Below, piece by piece: positions 1-11,630 of a stretch of DNA of 64,000 nucleotides. The position numbers and the translations under genes were made by a program. The stretch's first letter is position 1. Each line of letters opens with the position of its first letter. A model generated the notes under the pieces. That model had not been told where the DNA came from. It was given only the letters and a program-made list of their open reading frames with translations, and did no database searches. The stretch covers positions 14,351,390-14,415,389 of the forward strand of contig CM030845.1 in NCBI GenBank assembly GCA_018105865.1, given 5' to 3'. Origin of the DNA: Metaphire vulgaris (taxonomy: Eukaryota > Annelida > Clitellata > Crassiclitellata > Megascolecidae).

Positions 1-385
1 CTGCCTCAGACCTCGCTGATAAAACTGAAAAACATCTTCCATCACTATACAATAGTACTTCAAATATTAGCTTATTTACTTATTTTTGTCATTGCAAGCA
101 TAATCACCTTGACGATCTTAGGATAAAATGAGTTTACATTGATTATCGTCACTCTGATGGATTGCCAATATGCAGTCACATTTATTAGTTGCATTTGGGG
201 TTTTGTCATTAGGCCTATTATCTATAGCCTTGGTGCACTTATCATATTATATTATTAAGAAGACTCGTAATTAGGCCTACTCGAAGTTGACTACTTCGCC
301 ATAGCAGGCATAGGTATAATAGGATTCCATAGTAACCAGGTGACCCTCACAAGTAATGAAGGACGGAATGTGGACCGGCTTGACA
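1..385. other. Unassigned 5' flank
   Basis: No coding region, repeat end or RNA gene is recognised here. The stretch is AT-rich and contains several TAGGCCTA-like words that recur across the window. Confidence 0.5.
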
Positions 386-689
386 CAGAGGCGTCATTTG
401 GGGGGCTGGGAGGGCGTGGCCCCCAAGGAAATGAAAATATGAATTTGTAATGTATTAATGTGCAAAAAATTGCAAAAATTGCCCCAAAATATCAAAAAAT
501 TGCAAATTTTCCAACATTGGCCCTAAAATTTGCCAAAATTGCTCAAAATTTGCACAAATAGCCCAAAATTCGCAAAAAAATGCAAAAATGCCTAAAATTT
601 GCTAAAATTTGCAAACATTTGCCCAAAATTTGTCAAAAATTTGCAAACAATTTTCTCGCCTCCCAAGAAAAGTGTGAATGACGCCACTG
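386..689. mobile_element. hAT-type MITE with AT-rich core
   Basis: The left end reads CAGAGGCGTCATT and the right end, reverse-complemented, reads CAGTGGCGTCATT, so the termini form short inverted repeats starting with CAG as in hAT elements. The flanking octamers gcttgaca (378-385) and gctttaaa (690-697) agree at 6 of 8 positions, consistent with an eroded 8-bp target duplication. The core (about 455-655) is an irregular array of TTTGCAAAATT-like words. No coding capacity. Confidence 0.55.
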
Positions 690-1963
690 GCTTTAAAACA
701 GTTTGAGTACACCTGCTATAGGCTTAACTACTGTGGTTCACTAGTTGATGGTCTTCCAATGGTGCGACTTTACAAAATCTATGGTTCGGCAGCCGCTCGG
801 CGATCGTTGGTGTCACAAGACTTGATCACATTAGATTGCATGCAGTCTGTTCTGTACATGTCGAGTTTCGCGTCTTGAGCGCAGTTGCATTTTTCGTAAC
901 GGTACTGTTCCATCATATTTATCAGAGATACTCCATCCTCTTAGCACGATCCCTGGACAACCATGTCTTCGGTTCTCAACTCAAGGTCTCCATATTGTGA
1001 CCCAAGCACGAACCTTCCTATTCTTTAAACGATGGAATGCTTTTGACCACAGACAGCGATGAGAGGATATTGGTTGTACAGTCCAACCATCTTAATATTC
1101 GTCTGCTGCGTAACAGAAAAATAACTGTAATGTCGGATTACCGCATTTGTGAGCAACTGCTGTCGTTCGATTGACAGGTCGCTTCAGCCAATCAGAGTGA
1201 CTGCATCGATGAGCCGGTGACTGAAGCCTGCCTCGTAAAGCGATCTTAGGTAGAGCCGCAGAGCAGCTACAGCTGAATATGCGAACGCGATGGTCGTTTC
1301 CAGAACTGAACAGATGAAAACCAATTCCACTCGAGATAGCTTTCTTAATTCCATAAAGGCATGCGATATTGTTGAAATATTACCGTACTCAACATCTAGG
1401 ATGATCGTTGGAACATCGATTTTATCCGCAGTTTAAAAACTTCCACAAAAGCTTTAGAGACAAAGTAAAAGTCAATTAGTGAATTTGGCGCTCGCAAATG
1501 AATAGGAGTGTTTCAGTTTATGTATCCCTGATTTGAGCTGTCACTATTGAGTTTGACTCGTTGCAGATATCTGTTCCAGAAGATCTCCAATAAGACTTCG
1601 ATATGACTGAACAACTTTCTTTTCTAATACCGTCTTATGAGTGCTAGTGCCGAATATGCAACATATATTGCTTATAAACACAAACGAAGAATTCAAGCCG
1701 TTGTCCACCGTTAGCCTACTACAAGCTATTCGTTAACACAAAGGCAGTTAAGATCTTTCTATAAGCAGAAGCATATATAGCGTATTCAGTAATGATGCCT
1801 CGTTAGGTTCTAAACTGCAGATGACGAAAACTGTTCACTGTTCACTGTCCTCTACAGATACATAAAGACGTTCTTATCGTCCTTCGACCCATGGTGCTGA
1901 ACATTATTGCTTTGAACTCTAAACAGAAATAAGATTTCTAATGAAGTGACTAGATGGAAGAGG
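690..1963 (+). other. Upstream region and possible 5' UTR of the Lhx1/5-like gene
   Basis: No convincing ORF is present. The stretch directly precedes the first LIM exon and has an in-frame TGA at 1913-1915, so coding does not extend upstream in that frame. Several out-of-frame ATGs lie between about 1790 and 1895. It should hold the proximal promoter and leader unless a separate 5' non-coding exon lies further upstream. Confidence 0.4.
1773..1779 (+). promoter_or_regulatory. Candidate TATA box
   Basis: ATATATA lies about 190 nt upstream of the start codon at 1964, a plausible distance for a TATA box with a leader of about 160 nt. This rests on the motif alone; AT-rich DNA gives many chance matches. 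Confidence 0.2.
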
Positions 1964-2139
1964 ATGGTAATGGAATTGTGTGCTGGATGTCGTCTTCCAA
2001 TTGCCGACCGATTTCTTCTGAATATTGCTGATCGTCCATGGCACGAAGTCTGTGTCCAGTGCTCCGTTTGTTGTTCTTCACTGAATGAAAGATGCTTCTT
2101 TCGTGAAGGAAGACTCTTTTGTCGAGAAGATTTCTACAA
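1964..2139 (+). CDS. Lhx1/5: Lhx1/5-like exon 1: start codon and LIM domain 1
   Basis: The exon encodes residues 1-58 and two bases of codon 59. The start is the ATG at 1964 (MVMELCAGC), matching the very short N-terminus of Lhx1; the second ATG at 1970 is possible. LIM1 zinc ligands are all visible: C6, C9, H27, C30 for finger one and C33, C36, C53, D56 for finger two, in C-x2-C-x17-H-x2-C-x2-C-x2-C-x16-C-x2-D spacing. The segment DRFLLNIADRPWH is the family signature. The exon ends AA|gtaaga at 2139/2140 (phase 2) and joins exon 2 in frame. LIM1 contributes to binding of Ldb-type cofactors. Some positions differ from vertebrate Lhx1, for example the run after C36. Confidence 0.88.
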
Positions 2140-2784
2140 GTAAGAGTTTACTAAAGTATCTATTTTATATAAAACGTGTTTTTGTTAATAAAGCCTCATA
2201 CGAATTGGCTACTAGTTTGTGTATATTATCAGGGACGTAGCCAGGATTTTACGTTGAGGGAGGGCTGAAGCATAAGATTCATTCCCCTCCATGGGCGCCC
2301 GCACATTAGGGCAAGAGGGGCACCCTCTGGTAAATGCAAATACCAATAATTCACATTGAAATTTGAAAGCCTTGTTAAAATATTAACTCTGCCATTGTGC
2401 AAAAATGTGTGTTGCCCCTCCTGTGAAAATTTATGTGGCGTACCCGTGCCCATTATGCGATTGCCCCTGTTTGAAAAATTTATATGGGCGCCCAAGCTCC
2501 TCCCTTACCCTAAAATTCCCTTGCGTTAGACGCTCCCCCGGCCGCGTTAGACGCGGCCTCCCTTGGAATGGAGGTCCGGGGGTTTCTCCCCCGAAAAACA
2601 TTTAAAAATCATAGATGTTCGTACGTGTGTTTTAGAGCATTTTTGACACAAAAATCACAGTTCTGGTATCACCAGGTCCCGTGTCTGTAATTTCTTATGT
2701 TTAAGTAAATTTAAAATAACTCTGTTTCGATTATGTGCGTTTTAATTAAAACAAGTAAAAACACATGTATTTGGGAATGTAAGA

Positions 2785-3850
2785 CAAGGCTGCAATCGGA
2801 ACAAAACATCAACTTCACGGTTAATGGACTATCACTAGAAATGTGACATCATTCCAATACCTAGGCCAGGGGTGGGCAAACTACGGCACTCGGGCCGCAT
2901 GCGGCCCGCGGGCGGGTTCCATGCGGCCCGCCAGACCATTTAGAAATATGCAGAAAGTGAGAGATGATTTGAAATTATTTTAGAGAAGTTTGAAAAAGGT
3001 GTCATTTTATATGAAAATCATGGAAATGGTTAATAAGAATTCGATATTTGAGCAGCAAATAGTAAAATAGTTAACATCATAATGCTACTCTGCTAGTATA
3101 GATAAAATAAATGATACTAAAATGTCTAAACTTTAGTCGTAAATGAAACATTAATGAAATGTATGCTGAATGTAAGCATCTTAATTATAAAAATTTTTGC
3201 TTTCTGTTTGTGCGGCCCGCCTAATGTAGTATTAGGTTTCATGCGGCCCGTTAGTTAAAAAGTTTGCCACCTCTGACCTAGGCTCACTAATCCATGCAAA
3301 TGCCAAAAGCCCAATGGAAAATCGAGAAAGACTGAATAACGGAAAAAGAGTCGACGCAGCGCTACTGAAATTGTGGAAGAGTCGTAATCTGCAAAACAAC
3401 ACAAAGATCAGATTGTGGTTTGTCCAGTCGTAACATACTTCTCAACGATGCTGGACACTGAATAAAGACGAGCGAAAAATTGAAGCCTTTTAATTGAAAG
3501 GATTACGAAATATTCTAACAGTTTCATGTACAGCAAAAAACAAATGCAAGGCTAGCAACAGGTAGGTACGACACAAAGTTTGCTAAACAACGTTAAAAAG
3601 GCAAAGTATGTTATTTCGGACACATTATGAGAAAACAATGCTCATGTCTAAAAAAAGAATTAATTCAAGGACCATTATCCGGCGGACGATCACGCGGAAG
3701 ACCAAGAACAGCCTGTCTAGATAACATAACAACATGGACTAGACTCTCTTTTCAAAACATAATCAGAAAACAGAAAAACGACAGATATTGAGAGATGTGA
3801 TACATAGTGTAGCCCAACCTCGCATCGAGGATGGCTAAAGAACAGAACAG
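2785..3850 (+). mobile_element. RTE-like LINE fragment, interrupted
   Basis: In + frames the reading ..TSFQYLG is broken at 2866 and resumes SLIHANAKSPM after 3283, the conserved YLGSLI motif of RTE-type polyproteins. Downstream, about 3660-3710 reads GGRSRGRPRTACLDN, the C-terminal motif of the same group. Stops and frameshifts are frequent. The break is caused by the hAT element at 2867-3275. Confidence 0.7.
2867..3275. mobile_element. hAT MITE inserted in an RTE fragment
   Basis: It starts CAGGGGTGGGCAAAC and ends GTTTGCCACCTCTG, near-perfect inverted ends. Exact target duplication acctaggc at 2859-2866 and 3276-3283. Internal GCGGCCCGC words occur near both ends. It is 409 bp and non-coding. 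Confidence 0.88.
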
Positions 3851-4241
3851 AACAGTGTCAATGTTACTAAAAGTAAGTCACGTGGCAGATGCTGCTGTTA
3901 AATGCAAAACTTGTCTACGGGTTCATCCATATGCAAAATAGGCATATTTTATAGGCATACGTATGCAAATAGGCATACGTATGCAAAATAGGCATATTTT
4001 CAGCCCCCGCACCCTCCGTCGTTGCGCATAGCGTACATAGAAAAATCTAAAAAATCCGATCCCTCCCCTCAGTGCGTCCGTACTATATGGATGAATCCTA
4101 AAACCGCTGTAAATCCAGTGTCACGGCTCACAAGTTACATAAAACGACGTAAAGTAAACAAGCAATGACTGTAAATTGGCAATGAAAGCTTCAAATCACA
4201 GTAAGTAGTTAAAAAGCAGTAGGCTAGTTAAGCCATAGCAA

Positions 4242-4508
4242 TCAACAGACATCCAATACTATCAATGACTGTTCATCTAGAGGTCTTGTACAATTGCTTC
4301 TGGTCTCCAATTCAAATACTACTGTACATTTAATGGAACTTTGCTCGCCTATCCAGTCACTCAGCAAAGGTGTTTCAATATCCAATTTACGATTCAGAAT
4401 TGCCAAGTCACTCAGGTGGTCATCGCCAATTTTGTTACGCAGGCTTGTGTTAATGAACTTCATGGCTAAAAAGTATTGACTTCGCTGCCCACAGCAGTGC
4501 AGCACCAT
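4242..4508 (-). pseudogene. hAT transposase C-terminal remnant
   Basis: The minus-strand reading contains FINTSLRNKIGDDHLSDLAI, which resembles the hAT C-terminal dimerisation region (a K-T-x-LR-x-x-M-x-x-xRL-x-x-LALL pattern). It lies near one end of the 2230-4713 hAT element, as expected for a transposase reading inward on the minus strand. Only about 88 residues are open, without the catalytic residues, so it is a fragment. The family assignment is from motif memory. Confidence 0.5.
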
Positions 4509-4713
4509 AGCGAATTAATGACACCACGAAATCAATGTACCATTAGGCCGTAAAATTATTGGTGTTATGGGTGCTGATCACTCAAGACTGTACTAACTGC
4601 ATCAACAAACCTTTTGAGCCCGCAACGCTATTTTGGCTTGGGTTCGTTTGGGGGGGCTAGCTTCAGGTTGGGGGGCTTGAGCCTTCCCAAGCCCATGTCT
4701 AGCTACGTCCCTG

Positions 4714-5389
4714 TATATTATCATCATAAATGGTCCTAAAACTGCAGCACATTATGGGGCTGGGCCACTAGAGTTCATTGAGCGCGCTGTTGCGAACGAA
4801 CAAAGCAAGCTCGCATTGGCCGCCTGAATTATAAGCCGGTTTCAAATGACGGCTGGGCCACTCGAATACAATGAGCGCCGGCAGAGTGTGGGGAGTGAGT
4901 GGAACGTGTTCTTTGTGCGATAGATTGTGTTTGCACATTCAATCGCTCTTTCATTGACCTACTTCTGATTGCTCAACCAATCAGGCGCGAGTTCAACGAT
5001 CAGAGCGCCAAAATAATGATAAACATACTGAGTTGATTCGTGTGTGCACAAAAAAGACGGCGAACTTTATAGTAAGAATGAGTACGATTTAATGATTTTG
5101 AGTGAGGTGTGGTGAGGTGACTACCCGTCCGATCACATGGGATAGCCGGACGGACGAATACAAAGACTGTGAGAAAAAGACCAGCATTATGACCATACAA
5201 GGGTCTTTCCCTTGATGATGTACTTCGACGCATTCTGGTGTCTTATCTTATTTTGCGATGTCATGTTCAATATGAGATAAAAAAAATCTTCAAAGGCAGC
5301 AAAATCTATCATCACAAAATTGTGAAACGACTGTTGGTCTGTCGCTGTAAGTTCCTTGAAAAGGGTATGGTACACACCGTGCAACTCCC
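4714..5389. other. Intronic stretch with an imperfect direct repeat
   Basis: GGCTGGGCCACTAGAGTTCA at about 4759 recurs as GGCTGGGCCACTCGAATACA about 93 bp later, each followed by atgagcgc-like sequence. No gene is recognised. Confidence 0.4.
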
Positions 5390-5725
5390 TGCACCTGACC
5401 CATGGTCTTGCCCATACCCGCTTTCTCTTCGTTGCTTCTTTTCCGTGACTAATGCATGTACTGATGTAGCCGCCACCGGCTGTATGTTCTTCCTCCCACC
5501 AAGACTCCGAGTTTTGGCGAGCGTTCAATGACTCGGGGAAACCCACTTCTGTGGAACGCGCTTCCTGACGGGGTCGGGGTCACCTCTCCCGAAACGTTTG
5601 CGAAAGACCTAAAAACGTACTTGTTTACAAGATCGTATGACATTGCATACTGTTGACTGTACAACGCTTTTGGTTTGGCTTATGGCTATGTTACTGCGCT
5701 TTATAAATTGTCGATAATAATAATG

Positions 5726-5803
<78 letters not shown>
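5390..5803 (+). mobile_element. CR1/L2-like LINE 3' end (family with AAT tail)
   Basis: The + strand reads ERSMTRGNPLLWNALPDGV and then KDLKTYLF, the usual C-terminus of CR1/L2-type ORF2 (compare GNPLLWNSLL in the copy at 37385). A short 3' UTR ends TTACTGCGCTTTATAAATTG and runs into (AAT)n at 5714-5803. The tail array therefore belongs to the LINE. Confidence 0.75.
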
Positions 5804-5804
<1 letters not shown>

Positions 5805-5879
5805 AGCAAAAAACATCAATCCACATAAAACGGCGAAATCCTCGTCAGCCATTTTCTTTTACGTGCGCTACATCAACGA

Positions 5880-8800
5880 TATTTAGGCGTGGCCACATTT
5901 CTGCTTGTAGGGAAAATTTGTCAAGATGGCGAATGCGTAGGTGCTTTGGCCTGTCCTGAAGCGGTTCAACAGTGACCACTGTCGACGTGGCAAGTCGAAA
6001 CCAGGCGGGCAAACCGATGGTTCAGGTACGAGGGAGTGATTGATAACTTCCGTTGTCGCCCATTCAGCATTCCATGCAGAATTTGCTGTCATGTCCTCTG
6101 GCGGAGGGTCCAGACAAATTGGATGTCTCGAAGGCAGGCGAGCTCTTGGGTGGAATATAATATCCGCGTGAAGAAGAAGACTGTCATTCAGGCGAACTTT
6201 TACCAACAACTTAGCAGTTGCCTCTTGACGACGAAGGTGAGGAGGTTGGATGTTCTGAGTATCGGAAGCCAGGGTAGAGGAGTAGAGCGTAGAGTACCCG
6301 TAATGGTCCGCATTGTTGAGTTTAGTTGGACGTCAACCAATCTGGTGTGCGATGATTTATACCAGATTGGGGCACAGTACTCTGCTGTGGAATAGCACAG
6401 AGCAAGTGCGGATGTACGTAGTGTCCGAGCACTGGCCCCTCCAGCTTGTGCCTGCCAGTTTATTTAGGAGATTTGTACGGGTATTGACTTTTGCTGCCGT
6501 CTTTTCCAGATGCTGGCGGTAGGACAGAGTTCTGTCAAGCGTGACCCCTAAATAGACAGGGTTTAGGTCATTTCTAACACGATGACCTTTAAGGAAATGT
6601 TGAGTTCTTGGTTAGCCTTTGCATTATGAAGATGGAAAAAACTAGATACTGTTTTATTAATGCTAGGCTACAGTCGCCATTCCGTAAAGTACTCCTCCAG
6701 GAGGTGTATGTCTTTGTTTAGCACAATTTCCACCTCCTAGCTCGAGTTGCTTTGGGTGCCTAGACATATATCATCAGCATAGGTGAATTTGCGAGTTTGT
6801 CACCGGCATGTCGTTAATGTATATATTGTTATATATATATATATTGTTACAAAATTCTGACATCAAAGACATCAAATATGGAGTACCCCAAGGATCTATA
6901 TTAGGACCTCTTCTCTTCTTAATTTTTATTAATGATTTACCTAATACATCAACGCTATTTAAATTTTTATTGTTTGCTGATGACACTAACTTATTTGCTA
7001 GTCATAAAAACTTGAAAGATTTGGTTGCCCTTGTCAATTCTGAATTATTAAAAATATCAAATTGGTTTAAAATAAACAAACTAGCTCTTAATCTTGAAAA
7101 AACTAATTTCATACATTTCCATCTAAAATCTCATTTGTACAATCTTGATCCAATAAAGATAGATGGCACTACCTTAACCAAAAATCTTCTGTAAAATTCC
7201 TAGGAGTAATAGTCGATCAGCACCTAAACTGGAAAGAACAGTCAAATGAACTTTCAAATAAAATAGCAAAAATCTCAATATAATTAGACACATTAAAGAT
7301 ATGATTGACTTCTCTGCTCTTAGGCAACTCTATTTTACTCTTATTCATTCATATCTAACCTATTGCAATATAATTTGGGCAAATACTTATAAATCAACTA
7401 TTGGCAAAATCCAAATTCTACAAAATAAAGCAATAAGACTAATATTTAAAGAAAAGAATTATACTAATACAACTGTATTTAATAAATATAATATTTTAAA
7501 AATTGAAAATATATATAAACAGCAAACTGCCTTATTTGTATTTAAATATCTTCATAACTTTTTACCCAATATTTTCTATGCAAACAAATTCTTTGATAAT
7601 CTAAACATTAAATGTAAACCCAATCTCAGAAATAGTAATAATATCTATCTTCAATATGCATCTACTAATGCCAGATTATTTACTAACAAATTTTCTGGAC
7701 CTAGAATTTGGAATAGCCTCCCTCCTGATCTAAAAAAATCTAAACCAATTAACCTCATTTAAAACTAACTTAAAATATTTCTTTTAAAATGGCAAACTTA
7801 ATTTTCTCTTGGCTAAAATTATTTAATATTGACTCAAATTCTCAATTATGATCACTAAATACCTTTATTATACATTATATGTACTAACTACATTTTATAC
7901 AATCAATATGACTATATGTACTATCTGTGGTTACTTTCATCCAATAAACTAAATCACTTCCTACTTGATCCCTAAATAATTCCTAATTTCCATCATTTAA
8001 AGACTTTTATATGTCATATTATTACAAACTTTGAGGTTGGCCAATTGTACGGGATACAAATCCCTTAGGCCAATCCTTTTTTTTCTCTCAACTGATTTCT
8101 GTACTATGAGTTTGAAACATTATTCTTTAAAGTATGTACAAGCAAATGGACATTCATGTATTATACTTTAACAGTTTAATTAACTTAAGCTTGTCTTTTT
8201 TTCTTGATTTGTACTCATCAGTATGTTGAGAAAAATAAACTTGATTGATTGATTGATTGAACAGGCTTGGTGAGAGAACTGAGCCTTGTGGTAGGCCATT
8301 TATTTGGATTCTCCAAGAACTGCATTTGTCACCCATGACCACGCGAAACCTCCTATCATGCAAAAACACCTCAATTGCTTCAACTGCCCAGCGCGGCAGC
8401 ACCCTGGACATTTTTAGCAGCAGGCCCAAATGCCAGACTGTATCATATGCTGCTGTCAGATCAATAAAACAGCTCCTGTTTTTAGCTTTTCCTGGAAACC
8501 GTTTTCGATATATGTTGTCAGAGCCAGGACTTGGTCACAAGTACCGCGTCCTTGTTAGAAGCCTGCTTGCTCCACAGAAATACAATCTTCCAGGGCTGGT
8601 CTGATTCGGTGCAGAATTAGGCGCTCCAGTAGCATATAGCCGACTGAAAGCAACGAAATCGGGCGATAGCTTGCAGCGACTGCTGGGTCCTTTGCGGGTT
8701 TCAGGACCGCAATCACTTTGGCCTCTCGCCATACTGTGGGGGTCCGTTTTTCCACAATTACCCTTGAGTAGAATTTTGCAAGCCATGTCTTCGCTTTGGG

Positions 8801-8914
8801 GCCCAGATGTTTGAGGAATTCAGGCAAAATGTTGTCGTAGCCTGCTGCAGTGCCTGATTTTTTGTTGTTTAAGTAACAAACTAGATTTGTATACAGACTT
8901 CTGAATAGCGTCAT
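5880..8914 (-). mobile_element. I/LOA-like LINE, decayed, split by another LINE
   Basis: Reading down the minus strand: a reverse-transcriptase start at 8914-8555 (AAGYDNILPEFLKHL, ASYRPISLLSVGYMLLER), then NGLPQGSVLSPSLF ending near 8263. It resumes below 6840 with NIYINDMPV and the catalytic YADD (about 6772-6783), and ends near 5883 with PGFDLPRRQWSLLNRFRTGQ, a tail typical of I/LOA-type elements. The gap is exactly filled by the opposite-strand LINE at 6845-8262. Stops and frameshifts show it is dead. Confidence 0.75.
6845..8262 (+). mobile_element. AT-rich CR1-like LINE, 5'-truncated, TTGA tail
   Basis: The + strand carries YGVPQGSILGPLLFLIFIND and the active-site FADDTN (within 6870-7000), then NKLALNLEKT. 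After a frameshift near 7195 and a stop it continues with YLTYCNIIWANTY and FTNKFSGPRIWNSLPPDLKK to 7762. The 3' UTR ends AATAAAC followed by (TTGA)n at about 8240-8262. It is inserted in the reverse-transcriptase gene of an opposite-strand LINE. Its marked AT-richness sets it apart from the other LINEs here. Confidence 0.8.
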
Positions 8915-9390
8915 TCTTCTGGCTCAAATGTTTTCTTTACAATCTCGTTTTGTCATAAGTTTTCACGAAGAAATGGTCGCAGGTTGAGTGATATAATTAG
9001 AAACCTAAGTACAGACTATTGACACAATTTTATGCTGGTCGAAATTATAAAGACTATTCGAATCGACAGATCTGAAAGAAAACGCAAGTTCGCGAGTCGC
9101 AAGGTCACCCGTTGTGAAACTTTTACTGCAATTTCTTGCAATTGATCTGGGAACTCCCTATTGTCGCCTAACTTGACGGCGAGGGTTGCTCAGACGAGAC
9201 ACGGATAACTTTCATTCACACGGGCTATTCTTAGCTTTCAATTTGCTACAGAGGTCGGTAGTCGGTACACTCCGGTAAAGATTTAAAAATATTTAAATTT
9301 GTGTCACGTGCTTGCGGACACCTCTGGGATACAGACAGCCATCTTCATTAAGAAGAGCAGTAGAGATTGACCAGTTATTGACAACCGACT
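8915..9390. other. Unassigned intronic DNA
   Basis: No ORF or repeat terminus is recognised. Confidence 0.4.
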
Positions 9391-9427
9391 ACCATCATCA
9401 TCGTTATCATCATCGTCATCGTCGTCG

Positions 9428-9462
<35 letters not shown>

Positions 9463-9590
9463 GTCATCACAATGACCATCACCATCACCATGACCATCAC
9501 CATCACCATGACCACCATCACCATCATCATCATCATGATTCATTAGCATCATCGTCGTCGTCGTCATCGTCGTCGTCATCATCATCACCA
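9391..9590. repeat. Imperfect (CAT)n / (ATC)n array
   Basis: A trinucleotide array with many CAT-CGT and CAT-GAC interruptions, suggesting an old array. No LINE end is recognised beside it. Confidence 0.9.
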
Positions 9591-9954
9591 GGTCCTCTTT
9601 CCTTCATTATTACACGTCTATAGTCCACTTTTATTTCGTCAGGTCGGCCTGGCTCCTATTTCCGGGTATCCGGGTATGCTGTATTCTTCTTGTTTTGGGT
9701 CATAACGGCTTCTCTGCACATGTCCAAAGAAATACAGTTTCTATCGTTGACATATTCCTCCTTCTCCTCCATTCTGCCACACCAAGGCTGGGCGATGTCT
9801 GCTCTTGTGCGGCTCGATGTCCTCTGGTGTTGTTTATAAAGGTGATGCTATTCATCCAAATCGTTTTTGGTCATCCCTTTGCCTCTTTATCATTCTGTGA
9901 TCCCTAGCATTGTGGACTTCTATGTAATGTAATGTGATGTGATATGGTGTAATG

Positions 9955-10658
9955 CAGTGGTTCACAAACTTTTTCGGTCGGCGTACCCCTTCAGACATGT
10001 TTCGAAAATCCGTGTACCCCTAATTTTCAAAGTAAATTTAAGGAAGCACACTTTCGATTTTTAAAAGCATAAACACGGTATCTGAATCATGAATTTAATA
10101 ATGTCTTCAAACCTACATGTAATCGGACTGCATTAGCCATAATCATTAACTAATTGATTAGACCTACTAGGTTAGACCTACTAGGTTAAAGCTTATTAGG
10201 ATAAAAATATCGTACTTGTAGCATTCAAAGTTAAACTTGCATAAACTATCGGTCAAATGAAAACAATAAAATGAATCAATGAGATGGATGAGGTTGCATC
10301 TCATCAGCCAGTTTCGAGAATCTTGGCTGCGTCTTTGATCCACACAAAGCGATTTTTGAATTTGCCGCGCTGACCAAGGAAGAGTCTAATACCACAAGCT
10401 GATAGGACAGGTTAAACTTTAAACTTATAGTGAGGGGTGACGGGTTAGAGGAGTCCAAAAGGTCTACATCTGTCACTGCAGTTTGAGAAAATCAAATCCA
10501 ATCACAATTTTTTAGAACTTTTGCAAATATTGTGAAATTTGTTACTATCAAACATCAGTGCACAAGAATTCCACTGACTTTCCACTTTCCGCCGCGTACC
10601 CCTAGGAAGTTCATTTTGTACCTCTGGGGGTACGCGTACCACCGTTTGGGAACCACTG
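9955..10658. mobile_element. hAT element, 704 bp, non-coding
   Basis: Ends are CAGTGGTTCACAAACTTT and, reverse-complemented, CAGTGGTTCCCAAACGGT. Exact target duplication gtgtaatg at 9947-9954 and 10659-10666. The subterminal word GTACCCC occurs inverted at the two sides. No transposase is recognised. Confidence 0.9.
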
Positions 10659-10669
10659 GTGTAATGTAA

Positions 10670-10880
10670 TGTAATCTAAACAAATATTTGTATAGCGCCT
10701 CTTCTGAAATATCACTCAGAAGCGCTTCCGCTGCAATTACTGTATATTGACAAAGAGATAAGTTTTAAGTCGTTTAAAAAAGAGGGCCATAGAATTAGGA
10801 GTTGCTAAGCCACGCATACTGGCGTCAAGAGCATTCCAATGGATAGGGTCAACTGATTCAAAACCTCGTTGTAGTGTCTA
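10670..10880. repeat. Dispersed repeat shared with 53025-53205
   Basis: Both loci share the series ATAGC(G/A)CCTCT, ATCACT.AGAAGCGC, GCTGCAATT and GTTTTAAGTCG in the same order. This is an interspersed repeat, possibly a LINE 3' UTR, of unknown family. Confidence 0.5.
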
Positions 10881-10889
10881 GTGTACGTC

Positions 10890-11067
10890 GAATCATTCTA
10901 ACCCTAACCATAACCCATTCTACCCTCAACCTAACTCTAACCCTCACCCTAACCCTAAACCTAACCCTAAACCTAAACCTAACCCTTACCCTAACCCTGG
11001 TGCGCAAATTCCTAGTGCGCAAACTCCCAGGTGCGCAAACTACTGGTGCGCATACTATGCTACACCG
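10890..11067. repeat. Telomere-like CCCTAA array with GTGCGCA word cluster (one end)
   Basis: Degenerate CCCTAA repeats run from about 10905 to 10998, followed by GTGCGCA four times up to 11051, ending CATACTATGCTACACC at 11067. This equals the right end of the complete element at 11631-12261; the matching left end is not found here, so it is a partial copy. Confidence 0.6.
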
Positions 11068-11440
11068 GTCTTTCTTTACTGAAAAGACAGATGATCAATT
11101 TTTGAGAGCTGACCTCGAGTACCAGACCAGATGAGCTGAGTTTTAGCTAAATTAAGAAAAAGACGATTTGAGTGCATCCATAAACAAATTCACAAGTGAT
11201 CTGCAGTTCATTAGTGGGGCTGGAATGTGAATAGGCCTGAATATCATCAGCTTTTTATTTACTTATCATCATATGTGTTTTAAAATTATAAGGTGCAAAC
11301 AAGCGATGCTTGATGATGATGCTTCCTTGTTCGTGTTATATGTCAACAATATTTTTAAATTTCTTTCTTTCTCTTTGACGATTAATAGGTCTTTCCATGA
11401 CTGTTTTGTTAAGTACTTCATCATTGGTTCTTCTTTCTAT

Positions 11441-11442
<2 letters not shown>

Positions 11443-11532
<90 letters not shown>
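11443..11532. repeat. (AAT)n microsatellite
   Basis: About 30 perfect AAT units. No LINE 3' end is recognised beside this array. Confidence 0.95.
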
Positions 11533-11533
<1 letters not shown>

Positions 11534-11630
11534 GACTTCTCTGGCATAATTTCTAATCAATTTAATCTAATAATAATAACCTCTCGGAAATAATTCTTCC
11601 CGAAAATTTTGGCACACTACATCAATTAAC

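Larger units (their letters stand above)
2230..4713. mobile_element. Composite hAT element, about 2.5 kb
   Basis: Terminal inverted repeats begin CAGGGACGTAGC at both ends, and the element is flanked by the identical octamer tatattat (2222-2229 and 4714-4721), an exact 8-bp hAT-type target duplication. It contains a decayed transposase C-terminus (4242-4508, minus strand) and was hit by an RTE LINE piece, which itself carries a smaller hAT element. A short tandem motif, GGCATACGTATGCAAA and variants, lies at about 3930-4000. Confidence 0.85.

Noticed and set aside
678..878. 66-codon + ORF upstream of the Lhx1/5 gene
   Set aside because: It starts inside the hAT-type MITE end and shows no domain or conservation that I recognise.
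9304..9623. His-rich and Asp-rich ORFs resembling metal-binding proteins
   Set aside because: Generated by the imperfect CAT array; no start context, splice signal or flanking domain supports a protein.
10874..11134. Leu/Thr-rich ORF with LTLTLTLN periodicity
   Set aside because: A translation of the telomere-like CCCTAA array, not a protein repeat.
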